From: Beroe forskalii
Taxonomy: Eukaryota > Ctenophora > Nuda > Beroida > Beroidae
Reading direction: 5' to 3'
DNA length: 64,000 nt
Assembly (NCBI GenBank): GCA_011033025.1
Contig: WFMF01000023.1
Location: 62,001-126,000, forward strand
Shown here: in pieces, positions 1-11,800 of the stretch
Layout of the letters: each line of letters starts with the position of its first letter
Numbering within the stretch: the stretch's first letter is position 1
Notes under the pieces: model-generated
Seen by the model: only the letters and a program-made list of their open reading frames with translations
Databases searched by the model: none
What the model was told of the DNA's origin: nothing
Program-made: the position numbers and the translations under genes

Positions 1-1
1 G

Positions 2-76
2 TTCAATCTGGTCAAACAATTTGGCCGACAAAGACGATCGAACGGTGGAATTGCATTCGTGATAAAGTCCAAAGAG
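2..76 (+). CDS. candidate exon fragment at window edge
   Basis: Frame 2 is open from the window edge to a consensus donor (AAAGAG then GTGAGT), giving 25 codons that end in phase 0 with ...VIKSKE. It could be an upstream exon of the dynein gene or the end of another gene. No family is recognised and the left end is cut by the window, so this is only an ORF-plus-donor call. Confidence 0.25.
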
Positions 77-3000
77 GTGAGTTAACGTCCTTAAAGTTCA
101 ACAGCCAACAGCCAATAAGTCTGAAACGAATTCCTAATTTTCTCTGTTTTGTGCTTTAGTTAGATTGACATTTTGGTTAGATTGTTCTTGAACATATCTT
201 ATTCTTCCTCAACCGTTGGCCTGAAAGACGCCGTTTGTCTGTCTTGTGATTTTCATTTTTTTGCTCGAAGGTAAATCAAAAACTATAGTTTCATTTTTAA
301 AGTTTTGATATACAAGAATCTGAGGATTCACTCTCAGACGATTAGTGAAGTTCTTACATAGTTGCATACAAAACACTCCATCAGATGAATATATTGAATG
401 ATTTTTGATCATTATCTTAGGCGCCAGATTCAATTATAGTGCTGTTGATATAAAGTAGATTAGTTTTCAGACTTACGGCTATAGCTGATTGACCATATCA
501 ATGGTTGATACTGGTGTCATTATGAAGATTCATAATGGCGTTTCCTGTGTATTTAAAACGGTTTTTGTTCGGATTGAAAACCTCCGTGGAGGCTTGCCGC
601 TTTTACGGGCAGAAAAGTGATAATATAAATCAAAATATATGGAATATGATACTGATACTCGTGCCCCTCACAAAGAATACACGCACCTATCGGGTCCATT
701 TTGAGATATTTCACGAGGGATGTATCTGCAGGTTTAGACCCGCAGCCTGAAGGGTGAGGATCTTTACCAATATGGACCCTATTAGGCAAGCATCTATGTA
801 TTATAGACGACAGACGTGGATGAAAACTTCAGAAGATTTCATAAGCTGCTACGTAACTGCTTCCATTTCTCACACCCGATAGGAAACGTTTGTCAAATCC
901 TGAAATATTTGCAGCTAAATCTGCATTTTACATTCCCTACTTTGTTGCCAAAGAACACAGGGTGGTAGGGTACCTGCAGAGGAAACATTTTGGTAATATT
1001 CAACATGTTCTCATCATATTTTGATGAGAGAAGGTCAGTAGAAGCGTGACTCGTGACCTGGTATTATCCATCCCATTGTTCCTGAGTCTTGTACATAACA
1101 ATGAACAGTCTACCGTCGCCTCTCTTCCCTCTCAGTCTCTGAGCCTTATTCCTCTCAAATTGCTCTCAAATCACAGGCGGCGTTGAGTGACGTCACTGCT
1201 TTGTTTTGATCTCCGTGCAGCAGCTACTCGACTGCTCAGAGCTACTGCTGCAGCTGATAAAGAGTTCGTGAGTGGAACTCTGAAACGTGTCCACACCGCG
1301 TGCTCGTGCTCGACGGTTCACCTCTTCACGTACTCGAGACACGTCGTGTGGTTGCGAGCTCGCGTACTCTGGCCACGTACTTCTGCATATCATATATGCG
1401 TTTTATTCCAAGTTTCATCGCTCAACTTGAGGGGGAACTCTACTGAGAAGCTCTTTGAGAGATCTTCTCTCTCTTGCGCTCGGCTGACGACGAGTCATGG
1501 TGAGAGATTCAAAGATCAGCACACAATAAAAACAAAAACATAGTCAACAAAAACAAAAACTTCCCGCATCCAGTATATGGTCACGATATTTTTATTTGTA
1601 CCGAATATTATTTGTAGAAGTTTTTATACCGCTCTGTATTTTGTATACTATTATGCTCATGATATTGCATTGTACAAGAACAACATAACTTGGAATCATA
1701 CGTCATACCAATATAAACCGGATTGAAGATGTATATGCTGGTGAAGAAGGTCTCTGTCTCCCAGATCAGGAGGATCAATCAGCAGTTTATGGACCACGCT
1801 GTGAGTGCTCAGTCTGGATTTTAAATGTTTTCTACTGCTTTTCAACTTTCAACTTTGGCAATAATATGTGAACAATTTAGCTGGTAAGTGTAATTAAGCT
1901 ACACAAGGAGACCCAAATAGAAGAATAATGGGTAAAGGTTTAAGGTACTAACCTCAAAGCTCCCCATCCGAATAAGTACTGATCATTTCTCCGTTGCAGG
2001 GTTGGTTTTCCTGCGCGCACCATCCCAAATTCCTTTTAAAAGCATAGCTGTCCCGTTTGCAGGGAGTCTCTCATTTGTACCCCTGCCAACCGTTACATAA
2101 CGTTTTATGCATATCACTGAATTACGTTCAAATGAGAACATATTACGGAAGGTCTAGTTTAGGTTTACGTATGAATATATATCAGTAATTTGACCCGAGT
2201 CCAGCTTGGTTGTACTGTTGTCATGGTAATCGGAGTGATTGTAATCAGTTCCTTGCAGCACCTGTTTAGGAAGGATCCTTGTTCTTGCCGTATATATAAA
2301 TATACTATGCCTAGTACATCTCCTGCCGCATAACTTCCCGTGTTTTCATATCCCTCGTATTTTCATATCCCTCGTGTTTTCATATCTTCCGTATACGCAC
2401 TACCTTCTGTATCATGACTCCGCCCTCCACTACCCCTCAACATCTTATCATCTATAACGGTCATGAGGTAAGTGCTGCCAGGGCGCTCTCTTTTCTCTGA
2501 GTTGTTTCGAGTACTTGTCACTCGGTTTCGAATTTGAGAAGGTATGTTTCTCTGAGTTTTTTCGCGTACGCTTGAGTTCACTAGGTTTGAATTTGAGAAG
2601 CTGGTTTTTGCAATTGTGTCTGTTGTTACTTACCCCTCTGTGCGAGAATGAAGATGTGTTAGTAATCTCGTCATGGTTACATGCTGTTGTTATGGTGCCA
2701 CTGAATGGTGGGCCACGTGTGACAACAGGTGCAGTAAATTTCAAGTAATTAAGAGCAACGACATCGAATTGATTATACAAACATCCTTGGGTATGGCACT
2801 ATGACCAATGATGTGCCTTTAAATAGATCGGAATGTCAACGGTAAACAGACTGCTGGAGTAGCCATTTTTCCTCCCTCCAATTTTTTGATGGCTACTGAC
2901 TAGCAAGTTTTGACGACAAATATGTAGTTTTTGACGCTGTTAATCATAATATGAGCATCCATTTGTCTGTTCACCATGACATTTTAATTAATCGATGGCG

Positions 3001-4950
3001 AAAAAGGGCACACAAATATCATGCTTTTCACATAATAATAGGATAATAGTTATTGTTTTTTGGCAAATGAAAACGTGCCAGAGATTTTGACAACAATTAA
3101 AGTGGCAGTGCAGCTCGGTCTAAGAATGTTTTTTCATAAAGTTTAAAACAGTCTGCTGATGCAATTGCATAATGCATATCAAAAATCAACCGCTTTTTTA
3201 AGCTGCAACTTAATCGCGGTGTAATGGATCAAAACATAGGAATTTTAAACGAATAATTACAGTATCTACTACTTATTCTCTGTTTAAAAGTGTGACAAAA
3301 CGTTAATCGAAATGACACAAAACGAAACATGAATACTTCAGCGTGTGTTTAAAATGATCTAAGGCTATTTTTAGAGGTCAATCCTTTGGCTGTTCACTTT
3401 CTACCTTCACGTTTAACATTGTTATGATTAATGAAGTTCATTTTAAAAAAGATGCGGTGTTTTCACATAATTCAATGCCAATATGCATTTTATATCATGT
3501 GACTTATTACTTTGAACTTCAATCAGTCAATTAAAACAATCAACTGGCGCATTGCAGCCCCATTTCCGACTGAGAACCAGATCTGTGACACCTGCCAACT
3601 CCCAGATGAGAAGAAAATATCAAAGAGGAGATCATATTATCATATCACTGCCTAGGAAAACGAATGACACATTACTCCATTAGGTACATGTGCCACTTGG
3701 TGATCGCGCACTGCACATCTTGAGAAAAGTTGAGTTGTTACTTCTGGGACATTACAGCATTTCACGTTGGAAAGAAATGGGAGCCAGCTCCTTTACGACC
3801 CACGTTAATACCCCTCTCTCGACTCATCACTAGGAATTATAAATTCAATAAATGGGGATCCAATTGAGTGGCTGGCACCTGTGGTGCCCACATATAATAA
3901 GATTTAACATCTGCATACCTCGCATGCTGACATGTACTTATACAGTATATTACACGTGCTGCCTTTGTACTTTTTGTCACATTTTCCGTAAAAGTTGTTT
4001 TGATTCTCGTGGAGCAATATCCTTTCTTCATCGGTCGATTGTTGCCGGTTTTACCGATGAACCGAGAGATGAACAGGAAACGGATTGGAGTTCAGAAGTT
4101 CCATGCTGTTGTTTGGATCCGGTCTACAATCAATAGGAGGATGTCAAGTGTAAGTGTACACTGTATATTATAGTGTAATATTGGCACCTGGTACTTTGGT
4201 GGTGAAGGAGAAAATGATAATGGGTCAGTCTAATTTTTGAAACCCCCATACATGATATCTATTACTCTATTTACAGTGAAATAGTTCGCTCTCTCCTCAC
4301 CGCGAACCCTCAAGACGTAGTCATCGCCCTCGACTCCAGTCCTCTAGCTGTCACTATCGTACTTGCCTTGTTATTCGTATCTGACACTGGCAGAGCTAAG
4401 AAGATTTAATATCATCACTTTCTCAGTCTCTGGCCGTATCATCTTATCACTCGAAATTCTCATTTCATCCTAATTTGATGTTATTCCAACAAGGGTTGGC
4501 ACTTCGTCACACCATGTTGTGAGCATGGTGTTCGTGACTACCGACAATAACGTGTGATCGGACCTCCTCAGTGCTGCTGCCCAATTAAAGAATGAATATC
4601 TCTCTTCTCCACCTCCTACTCTTCTTCTCCCTGAATAATATGAATGCTAAAACACTCCACCACGCTCTCCGTATAGGCTAGCTGGTGAAGTTCTAATCAA
4701 ATCGGCATCATGGTCAATTGCACACGCACACCTTGCTCTGAGCAAAGCACTTGCCAGCACCAGCGTCATCAGCAGTAGCAGTAGTAGGAGAGTAGTAGCT
4801 GACATTTCATGATCTGATGTCTTGTGACATATGTGAGCATATTATCCTCAAATTATATGGTTTCTGTGTCTTGATATCCGAGAAGGAATAAGGATCGTGT
4901 AAGATCGTTTACCAATCGTCTAGGATCGTTTTCCAGTTGAGTTGCTGATA
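77..4950. other. no confident gene; scattered exon-like candidates
   Basis: This is mostly AT-rich sequence with no long conserved ORF. Three short ATG-to-donor stretches end in phase 0: 1,729-1,800 (ends FMDHA, donor GTGAGT), 2,414-2,467 (ends YNGHE, donor GTAAGT) and 4,057-4,149 (ends RRMSS, donor GTAAGT). A fourth open stretch, 4,277-4,409, follows a TTTACAG acceptor, holds a hydrophobic run (VTIVLALLFV) and ends in TAA. Any of these could be chance. A CpG-richer patch at about 1,140-1,480 carries TGACGTCA at about 1,189. Nothing else is recognised. Confidence 0.4.
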
Positions 4951-5064
4951 ATGAGTAGCTGGATGTTCACCACGACCAACAGGCCCGGTGTCCCTGACAC
5001 TGTGATGTCTGTCAGGACGGAGCGTAAAGATGTCTACTACGCCAGGAAGCTGTTCGTGCATTGT
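4951..5064 (+). CDS. candidate 5' exon of the dynein gene
   Basis: ATG opens 38 codons that end in phase 0 at a consensus donor (CATTGT then GTGAGT). The product starts MSSWMFTTTNRPGVPD and ends YYARKLFVHC. An acceptor-like TTTTCCAG lies 14 nt before the ATG and the frame stays open to it, so this could be an internal exon. The phase suits the first confident dynein exon at 8,746, but no family match is claimed. Confidence 0.35.
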
Positions 5065-6851
5065 GTGAGTTCTTAAACCTTAGTGTGCAGTGTGCACTGT
5101 GGTTAGCGTCGTAATGTAGCTTTCTTGGGTCATAAATCTATAGTTCACTTCGTTTATCCTCACCTTTCTGCGGCACATTTTTGTTGTGAAAGGGAATGGA
5201 TAAGATGCAAATTTATCCATGAGAATGTAGTGCTTCAGAAATTTTATCAAGTCTGTGACCTTCAAACCTGCTCACTGATGGATCTTATGAAACATTCAAA
5301 AATTTAAAGATAAATGAAAGGGACATGGGTTACATTTTCATGCCTCAGGGCAATCCATCCTGCATTTGGGTGCCCATCATCTTATTTGTTTCCATCTTCA
5401 GTTAACTTCCCCATTATATCAGCCTCGTCAACTTGACACTTCAAAACTTCATGATATATTTGTGGTACTTCGGACTGCAATTTCATGGCACACTTTCGTC
5501 CTTAACGTTGCTTGTGAGACATATCATCAAAGTTGGATTGTCAAACTTGAGAGAACAAAATGAAATTAATGAGGTGTTCAGTATGTTAGATTCAGGATAT
5601 TCAACGTAACTCCAGTCATGATGAGGTTTAGAAACGGCCATTCAACTCTAATCACGTGGTTGAGTTGGAAGGCCACCACAAGGAAGCATTAGATTGTAAC
5701 TACTCACTTGAAATGAGATAATCCTCAATAATGCTCGCACCCATTGCTCAGTCTTAAATGCTACTATGTAGCATTTGTTTCATAAAAAACTTTGTATTTT
5801 ATTTTTGGATTTTTGCTGGCAAATATTTGGTACCATGAGGACGACCATGAGAGCAACATCTGCATGGGCCTGTGCTATCAAAGCTCGTTTTTGTGCTGTC
5901 AAGGTAGGTGTAAATACAGTTTGCACAGATATAAAAAAGCTGATGAATGGCTCTAGAATAAGAAAATGCAGCAAATTTCAACTTTTCAATTTAGAAGTTT
6001 TGGTGACATGAGAGTTTCACGGAGAACTCCATTCAAATAACTCATGGAGGGAAAAATTATTCGAAATGGTTCAAATTATGTTAATAAAAGTTTGAAAAGT
6101 TAAAAGTTATCTCTCTATCTTAGTATCTATAAAGTTTCTGAAATCTGAGTTACGTTACTGTGTATGATGTCAAGTTTTGGTGATTTTTGCGAAGAATAAT
6201 ATATTAACTCGAGAATCTCACATTATTAACTTATTAAACACCAATACACTAGCAATAAGTAAAGAAGAGAGCAAGAGTTACGCTTACATGTAACGTGGAA
6301 CATGACGAATGTCAAGAAGTACATTAAAATTAGAAATCAAATCCTCGAGGGAATCGCAAGAAAGCCTGCAGGTCGAAGGAGTGGCTGCCATGATGTGCCA
6401 GTTGGTTTGAAGGCTACTTGGAAAATTACACCGATTACTGTGCAGGGAAGGATACGAATCAAAAACAGGGGCCCAAAATCACCGGACAATTTCAGGAGAC
6501 ACCAAATTACCGATTAAGATAAAAGAAGGAAGGGTTGGAGAATAGGTTGGGAAGCGTGTTATATTTCGTGACCTGTAACCATGACAACCCATTCGATGAA
6601 TATCCTGAATCCTTACTTTACGATCTTTATTGTGTACCTTTTCTAGCTTCTATAATAAAATAAGTGGGAGCCATTTGTTGAGCCATTTTCCCTACCTTGC
6701 GTGCTTGACATGGCGTATTTACTTCATATTGGTGACCATTAGAGCATTAATGATATTTCTACACTGGCATACATGTTGTTTGGTCATATTGTTCTTTTGC
6801 TGGCAAACTGTTACACCATTCCGAATTTGGTTTTGATTGATTCGTTCTCAG
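5065..6851. other. no confident gene
   Basis: AT-rich presumed intron or intergenic sequence. A stretch at 5,772-5,903 is open from a weak TAG acceptor to a GTAGGT donor, but its product is rich in Cys and Phe and is not convincing. The 6,300-6,520 ORF has no splice signals or family resemblance. Confidence 0.4.
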
Positions 6852-6977
6852 AAAACGCTTCCGCTTATGGAACCCAAGAAAAACAGAAAATGTTGGGGAG
6901 GTCTGATCAATAACATGGGCAAAATACCTCCTGTAAATGTTATTGAGAAGGCACAGTCTATCTTAGTCGCATATAGG
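6852..6977 (+). CDS. candidate upstream exon of the dynein gene
   Basis: This 126-nt stretch starts after a pyrimidine-rich acceptor (TTCGTTCTCAG) and ends at AGG then GTAGGT. It is open in one frame with phase 0 at both ends, and codes 42 residues including MEPKKNRKCWGGLINNMGK and ending AQSILVAYR. Joining it to the 8,746 exon would make a plausible continuous helix, but there is no independent support. Confidence 0.35.
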
Positions 6978-7891
6978 GTAGGTTTCTTACCATTGCCCGA
7001 TACTAAATGAGTAGTTATATCGGAAAACACTATTTATTTAGATTCGACAGAATTGCGATTTAACTCATTACCGTAGTGATTTTGCGAGCTAATTTTGGAG
7101 TAATATATGTTTTATTACTCATTGAATATGTTTTTATAAGGTTCTTTTAACAAGTAGATCTAAATTGATATCCCGCCCAAATCGATCCACGCCGAATATT
7201 ATGCTTCATTGGACTTGAGATCTAATGACATTTAAGGTATGGCTTGTTCTCCTCACTTTTGCCGTTTTTGACTATGTTTTTGCATAAATTTGAGTAACAT
7301 CGTCTAGTGCAAGCAGCATGGATCAGGTAACTTTTCAACTGGAAAAACAAAATTCCTAGCTCTATTTGCCCGTCGTGGTTCCATCTAAAATGTGAATTTA
7401 AAAGATTTAAAAAGTTTCATTGAGTAAGATCATGGGTTGCTTTATAAATTTCAAAGTTGGATAAAGGATATGGGTTATATTACGATTAATTAAGAATGGT
7501 CTCAGTGACATGATACCGGGGCCCCAGAGAGGAGTGGATTCAATCCCACCCACAATCATCCGATAAGAAGAATGGTCTCAGTGACATGAGATGGGGCCCT
7601 TTAGGAACGGGCCCTTATAGGTCTACTTTCCCGCCCCCTCAGTCAGCTAGTATGACGTTATTTGTGAGATGACGTTATCACCATGGAAACATATCCCACT
7701 CGCTACCGCTGGCGGGTTTACTGTTTAGTTGCGATGCAGTGCACTAAATTAGTTAATTGTGTTTAACTAACGGCGCACTAATCCTCAGCTAACTGCAGTT
7801 ATTCTCTCCCTCCTGACAGTTCGAATAGATAGTACAAATAATACGTTTAAATAAGCCACTGTTGTACAAAACCATTATATTCACTGCGCAG

Positions 7892-7978
7892 TGTATTTAT
7901 TATTTCGTGCTTTGTCATTTATCATGCAATATGGTTCAAGTTTTAAAAACCATTTTGAAAGCAAGGAGGCTTTTCCAG
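7892..7978 (+). CDS. candidate first or second exon of the dynein gene
   Basis: The stretch is open from a GCGCAG acceptor to a CTTTTCCAG/GTACGT donor, with phase 0 at both ends. An internal ATG at 7,931 would give a 16-residue basic start (MVQVLKTILKARRLFQ) that joins in frame to [11 protein letters not shown] at 8,746. This is the closest and best-phased candidate 5' exon, but transcript evidence is absent. Confidence 0.4.
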
Positions 7979-8745
7979 GTACGTTACAGTTATTTCAGTT
8001 TTATCATTTCGTGATAAAGCCCTTAAGGCTTTCACAGTATCGTGAGAATTCCCAGGTCACACATATAATCGTCTTCTAACACTCATATAATAGCTGTAAC
8101 GGGTAGATGTTCGCCTGTGTGCGATGCCGCCCTATTAACAGCCTGGATCTCATTGGTCCCTTGATCCGGCCGTTTCCTTGGCTTCAAAATATACCCTTGT
8201 TACTGGTTACGACCCCTCTTGGTGCTCAGTAACTCGAGGGAAAGGATCTGACATGCTCCAAAACACGGATATTAGATACATTTTAGATACTATTCGAGTA
8301 CACATATTAATGCTGATAGAGCCGTCTGAGCTTCCTCGAATCTCCATTAGTGTATTTGAAACACGGTATCCAGGACTCTTGTACTGAAGTCCTAGTACGG
8401 AATATGGTTTATCATGTTCTGTGTGTATGTTTGTGACTGTTCCTATAAGTGGTCGTGAAACTCAGCATGAAATTATTCCTAATAAATGGTTAAGGTTTAT
8501 ATAGGGAATTCCTATACAACCAACCAAATATCCTGGATCAAAAACTAATGCTCTGGCTCATATAACCACACACTCGCTTTTCTTCGAATCCAAACTTCCA
8601 ATCTCTGGGAAGAGGTTATAGCTTTATATAGGGCGATGATGAATAGTGTGGGCGTTCTGTTGATTTTCAAATAAATGAAGAGTACCTTGCAGTATAATTT
8701 AACAATTAACTAATTACCAAAGTATGTAAACAATGTGTTTTTCAG
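7979..8745. other. presumed intron before first confident dynein exon
   Basis: AT-rich sequence with no conserved ORF or repeat of note. It ends in a good acceptor (TGTGTTTTTCAG) at 8,745. Confidence 0.4.
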
Positions 8746-8835
8746 CAAAAAGCTCGTGAAGAGAAGGAAACGAAGAGAGGCCGGCTTGATGCGCGACATA
8801 ACTACCTCCTCAAGACGGTGGCGGACCACCTCATG
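8746..8835 (+). CDS. dynein heavy chain exon 1 (first confident)
   Basis: 30 codons, phase 0 at both ends, TTTTTCAG acceptor and ATG/GTACGA donor. It is a charged helix followed by [16 protein letters not shown], the typical beginning of the conserved N-terminal part in outer-arm heavy chains. Confidence 0.88.
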
Positions 8836-11800
8836 GTACGATTGTTAACATTCCTTTTCATATTGCATCATTTTTTCGATACCCTCCTCAAAATTTCCTG
8901 GCAAGTGCTACTATTTCGTCAGCTATGAAACGATTTTAACAAACATGTAGAGTTGTAAGTATTTCTTACAGTTACATTCGCTTTCACAGGTGCCACAAAC
9001 CGATATCGAAGACAACATCTTGGAAGGTTTCCAGATCGAGCTGATGGATCAGTTCTTTCTCCGTCCTACAGTTTCCTTGATAATGTTCTGTGCCCCTAAA
9101 ACAGAGCCTGTAGAGGCATCCCCGACCACTAACGGTGTAGCTAATCCCCTCGGTTAGTAGGGCCCGATCACGTGTTAGTTTGTTGATGTGTTGTAGTTGT
9201 CCCTGTCGGGATTCTTGGGCACCGTTAATTACGGTCGAGAACCATTCGAATTATGTCCTGGTTTGAATCCAATGATTATGCAGAAATCTTCATGTCCTGG
9301 CATTCATCTTTCCTTTGATGATGCAGTTAGCTAAAAATGTTTAATGACTTCTTTTTGCAGTTGCAGCGGCTGCTGCATCCGCCGCAGTTCCCAAACCTGC
9401 CAAAGCCAGAGTGAAGGTCTACATAACTGACGGCAAAACAGAGAAGATAGAGACAGATTGCCAGATACTGTACTTCATTAAGACTGCCGAGAAACCTCTG
9501 ACACTTGAGTCTGCTATGCTTCTGCACAAGGTATTTGGGCGATTGTGAACCGTGTGGAATTTATACCAGCGAGATAGTTTTGCGCTATTCTGGCCATCTT
9601 TCTCGTTCTTTGTTTTAAGCTTTATCGTTTGTATTAAGATTGAAATATCATCGAGCTCACAATGTATTAATGTAACTCTTTTTACTTACTATCATTTTAG
9701 GGAACAAGTTTAAAACGTTAAAAGATGTAACGATAAACATAAAATCGTAGCTTCTTTTTCACATACTGTCATTTTTTGATAAAGTTCTCAATTCCAGTGG
9801 CTGAACTTCGGATATTTGGAGCTGAAGAAGACAGAAGTGAAAGGAGCCCATCTGGTGGAAGGCATTGCTTGCATGCTCCAGAAGATCTACATTCCAGCTC
9901 TTTGTAAGACTAACAACTGGGGCGGCCTCCCTGCACTACAGGTTTGTATTTTAGTATTTAATAATTTGAGAATTTTATTCGTTTTGTTTTCAAAAGTTTA
10001 TTAGTTTTTTAGGCCTGTTCCATGAAAATAAAGATGAAAAACCTACAGAGAGAAGAGATGAAATGGGAGATTGTCAGTAACTTGGAGGGTTTTTGTGGGA
10101 TGCTTAACAACGCCTCCGGGAGCCTTGAAGACAATATCCTGCTCAGGGTAAGAAAAATTCCAAATTGATCGACAAGGAGAACGAAATCTGAAATGAAACT
10201 TGCCGTGGTTTTTGTAACTTTCAATGAATAGTCATAGAAATAAAATTAAAAACTCTTTGAAACCCTTCTCCCTCTCAGAAGTGTGATACGATAGACCTGA
10301 CAGTCTTCAAGTCCGCGTCTGACTACATGGAGGCAGCTAACAGTGCTGACGACCTGATGCTCGTAGAACAGTGCTTCACGGGGTGGTGTAAGCAGATAGA
10401 GCAGGTGCTGGCTGAGTCAGACCAGATGAGGAAGGAGGCTGACGACATAGGACCTAAGGCAGAGCTCGATCACTGGAAGAAGAGGATGGCTAAGTTCAAC
10501 TCTCTTCTCGACCAGATCAAGGGCCAGGAGTGCAAAGCTGCTCTGGGAATAATGATAGCAGCTAAAAGCAAACTTATCAAGGTGAGGACAAAGGGTCGGA
10601 TTTTAGCAGCTATAGTTTATCAACAAATCACGCCCATATTATACCCAAAATCCTCTTTTTTCCCAAGAGAGTGCTTCAATTTCTTTTTATGAAATACGAG
10701 AATTTTCTAATTTACTCCTGTTTCATTAGCGTTGGAAGCAACTGGACACCCAGATCACAGACTCTGCCAACGAAGCTAAGGACAACGTCAAGTTCCTGTA
10801 TACTCTCGAGAAGTTCTGTGACCCTCTCTACAAGAACGATCCTGTGACCATGGTAGACCACATACCCGGACTACTGAACGCTGTCAGAATGATACACAGC
10901 ATATCCAGGTAAGGTTGATCCGGTCCAGAGTTTGGTTGCTGTGTGATATGCAGCTTTAGTAGAATTATGTTATTCGTGAGTCTGCTCAAGTCTGAGTTAG
11001 CTATCTGTTGACAAAGCAAGGTGAGGTGCCGGTCCTGAGTTTGGTAGCTGTGCAGTTTTAGAAACTTGTGCCTGCTAACTGCTGAATTGGAGTGTGTCTA
11101 TTGTCAAATTTTGTATATTGAAATTGATCTCGATCAGGTACTATAATACGAGTGAGAGGATGACGAGTCTATTCATCAAGATAACAAACCAGATGATCAC
11201 ATCGTGTAAGAACTACATCACATCAAACGGAACCTGCAAGATATGGAGTGAGGATAGAGACGTGGTGGTAGATAAACTCCAAGCCAGCATCAAGCTCAAC
11301 AAGGAATACCAGGTAAATTATAGATTTCAACTCGTCTGACGTTCAATTTTACTCCGACTTGTGTTAGCTTCGTTGTTGTTGCTCTAACTTGTAAATATTC
11401 ATAATCCTATGATTCATAACATCAAATTGGTGTTTTATCGCCAACTTGAGACTGCATTCAGCTCGTTTTTTAAGATTATGGATATTTCAGGCATCCTTTC
11501 AACGAACCAAGAAGAAATTAGAGGAGAACCCAGAGGAACGTCAGTTTGAATTCTCAGAAATGTATATTTTTGGGAAGTTCGATGCCTTCTCCAAACGCCT
11601 TGAGAAGATCATGCACATGTTCGATTTGATGAAGAGTTACATGAAGCTGGGAGAAAGTAAAATTGAGGGGATCGAGCGATACTCTACAAGGTTTGATGAT
11701 TAAAAACTGATCCTATAGACCTGAGCACGTAATATTAGAAAATTCATGAATTGTTGTCGCATTTTGCATACCTTAGGAGGTTTATTTATAAAGGTTGTAA

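Noticed and set aside
1187..1543. 118-codon ORF on the + strand
   Set aside because: No recognisable domain, Cys/Arg/Thr-rich composition, overlapping ORF on the other strand, and no splice sites in context. Treated as chance in a GC-richer patch.
4277..4409. Open stretch after a good acceptor coding a hydrophobic C-terminus
   Set aside because: The frame fits splicing, but no upstream exon in the required phase was found and no family is recognised, so it is only mentioned, not called.
5772..5903. Possible phase 0-0 exon before a GTAGGT donor
   Set aside because: Weak TAG acceptor and a Cys/Phe-rich product unlike any dynein tail. The alternative frame (with YHEDDHESN) has no usable acceptor.
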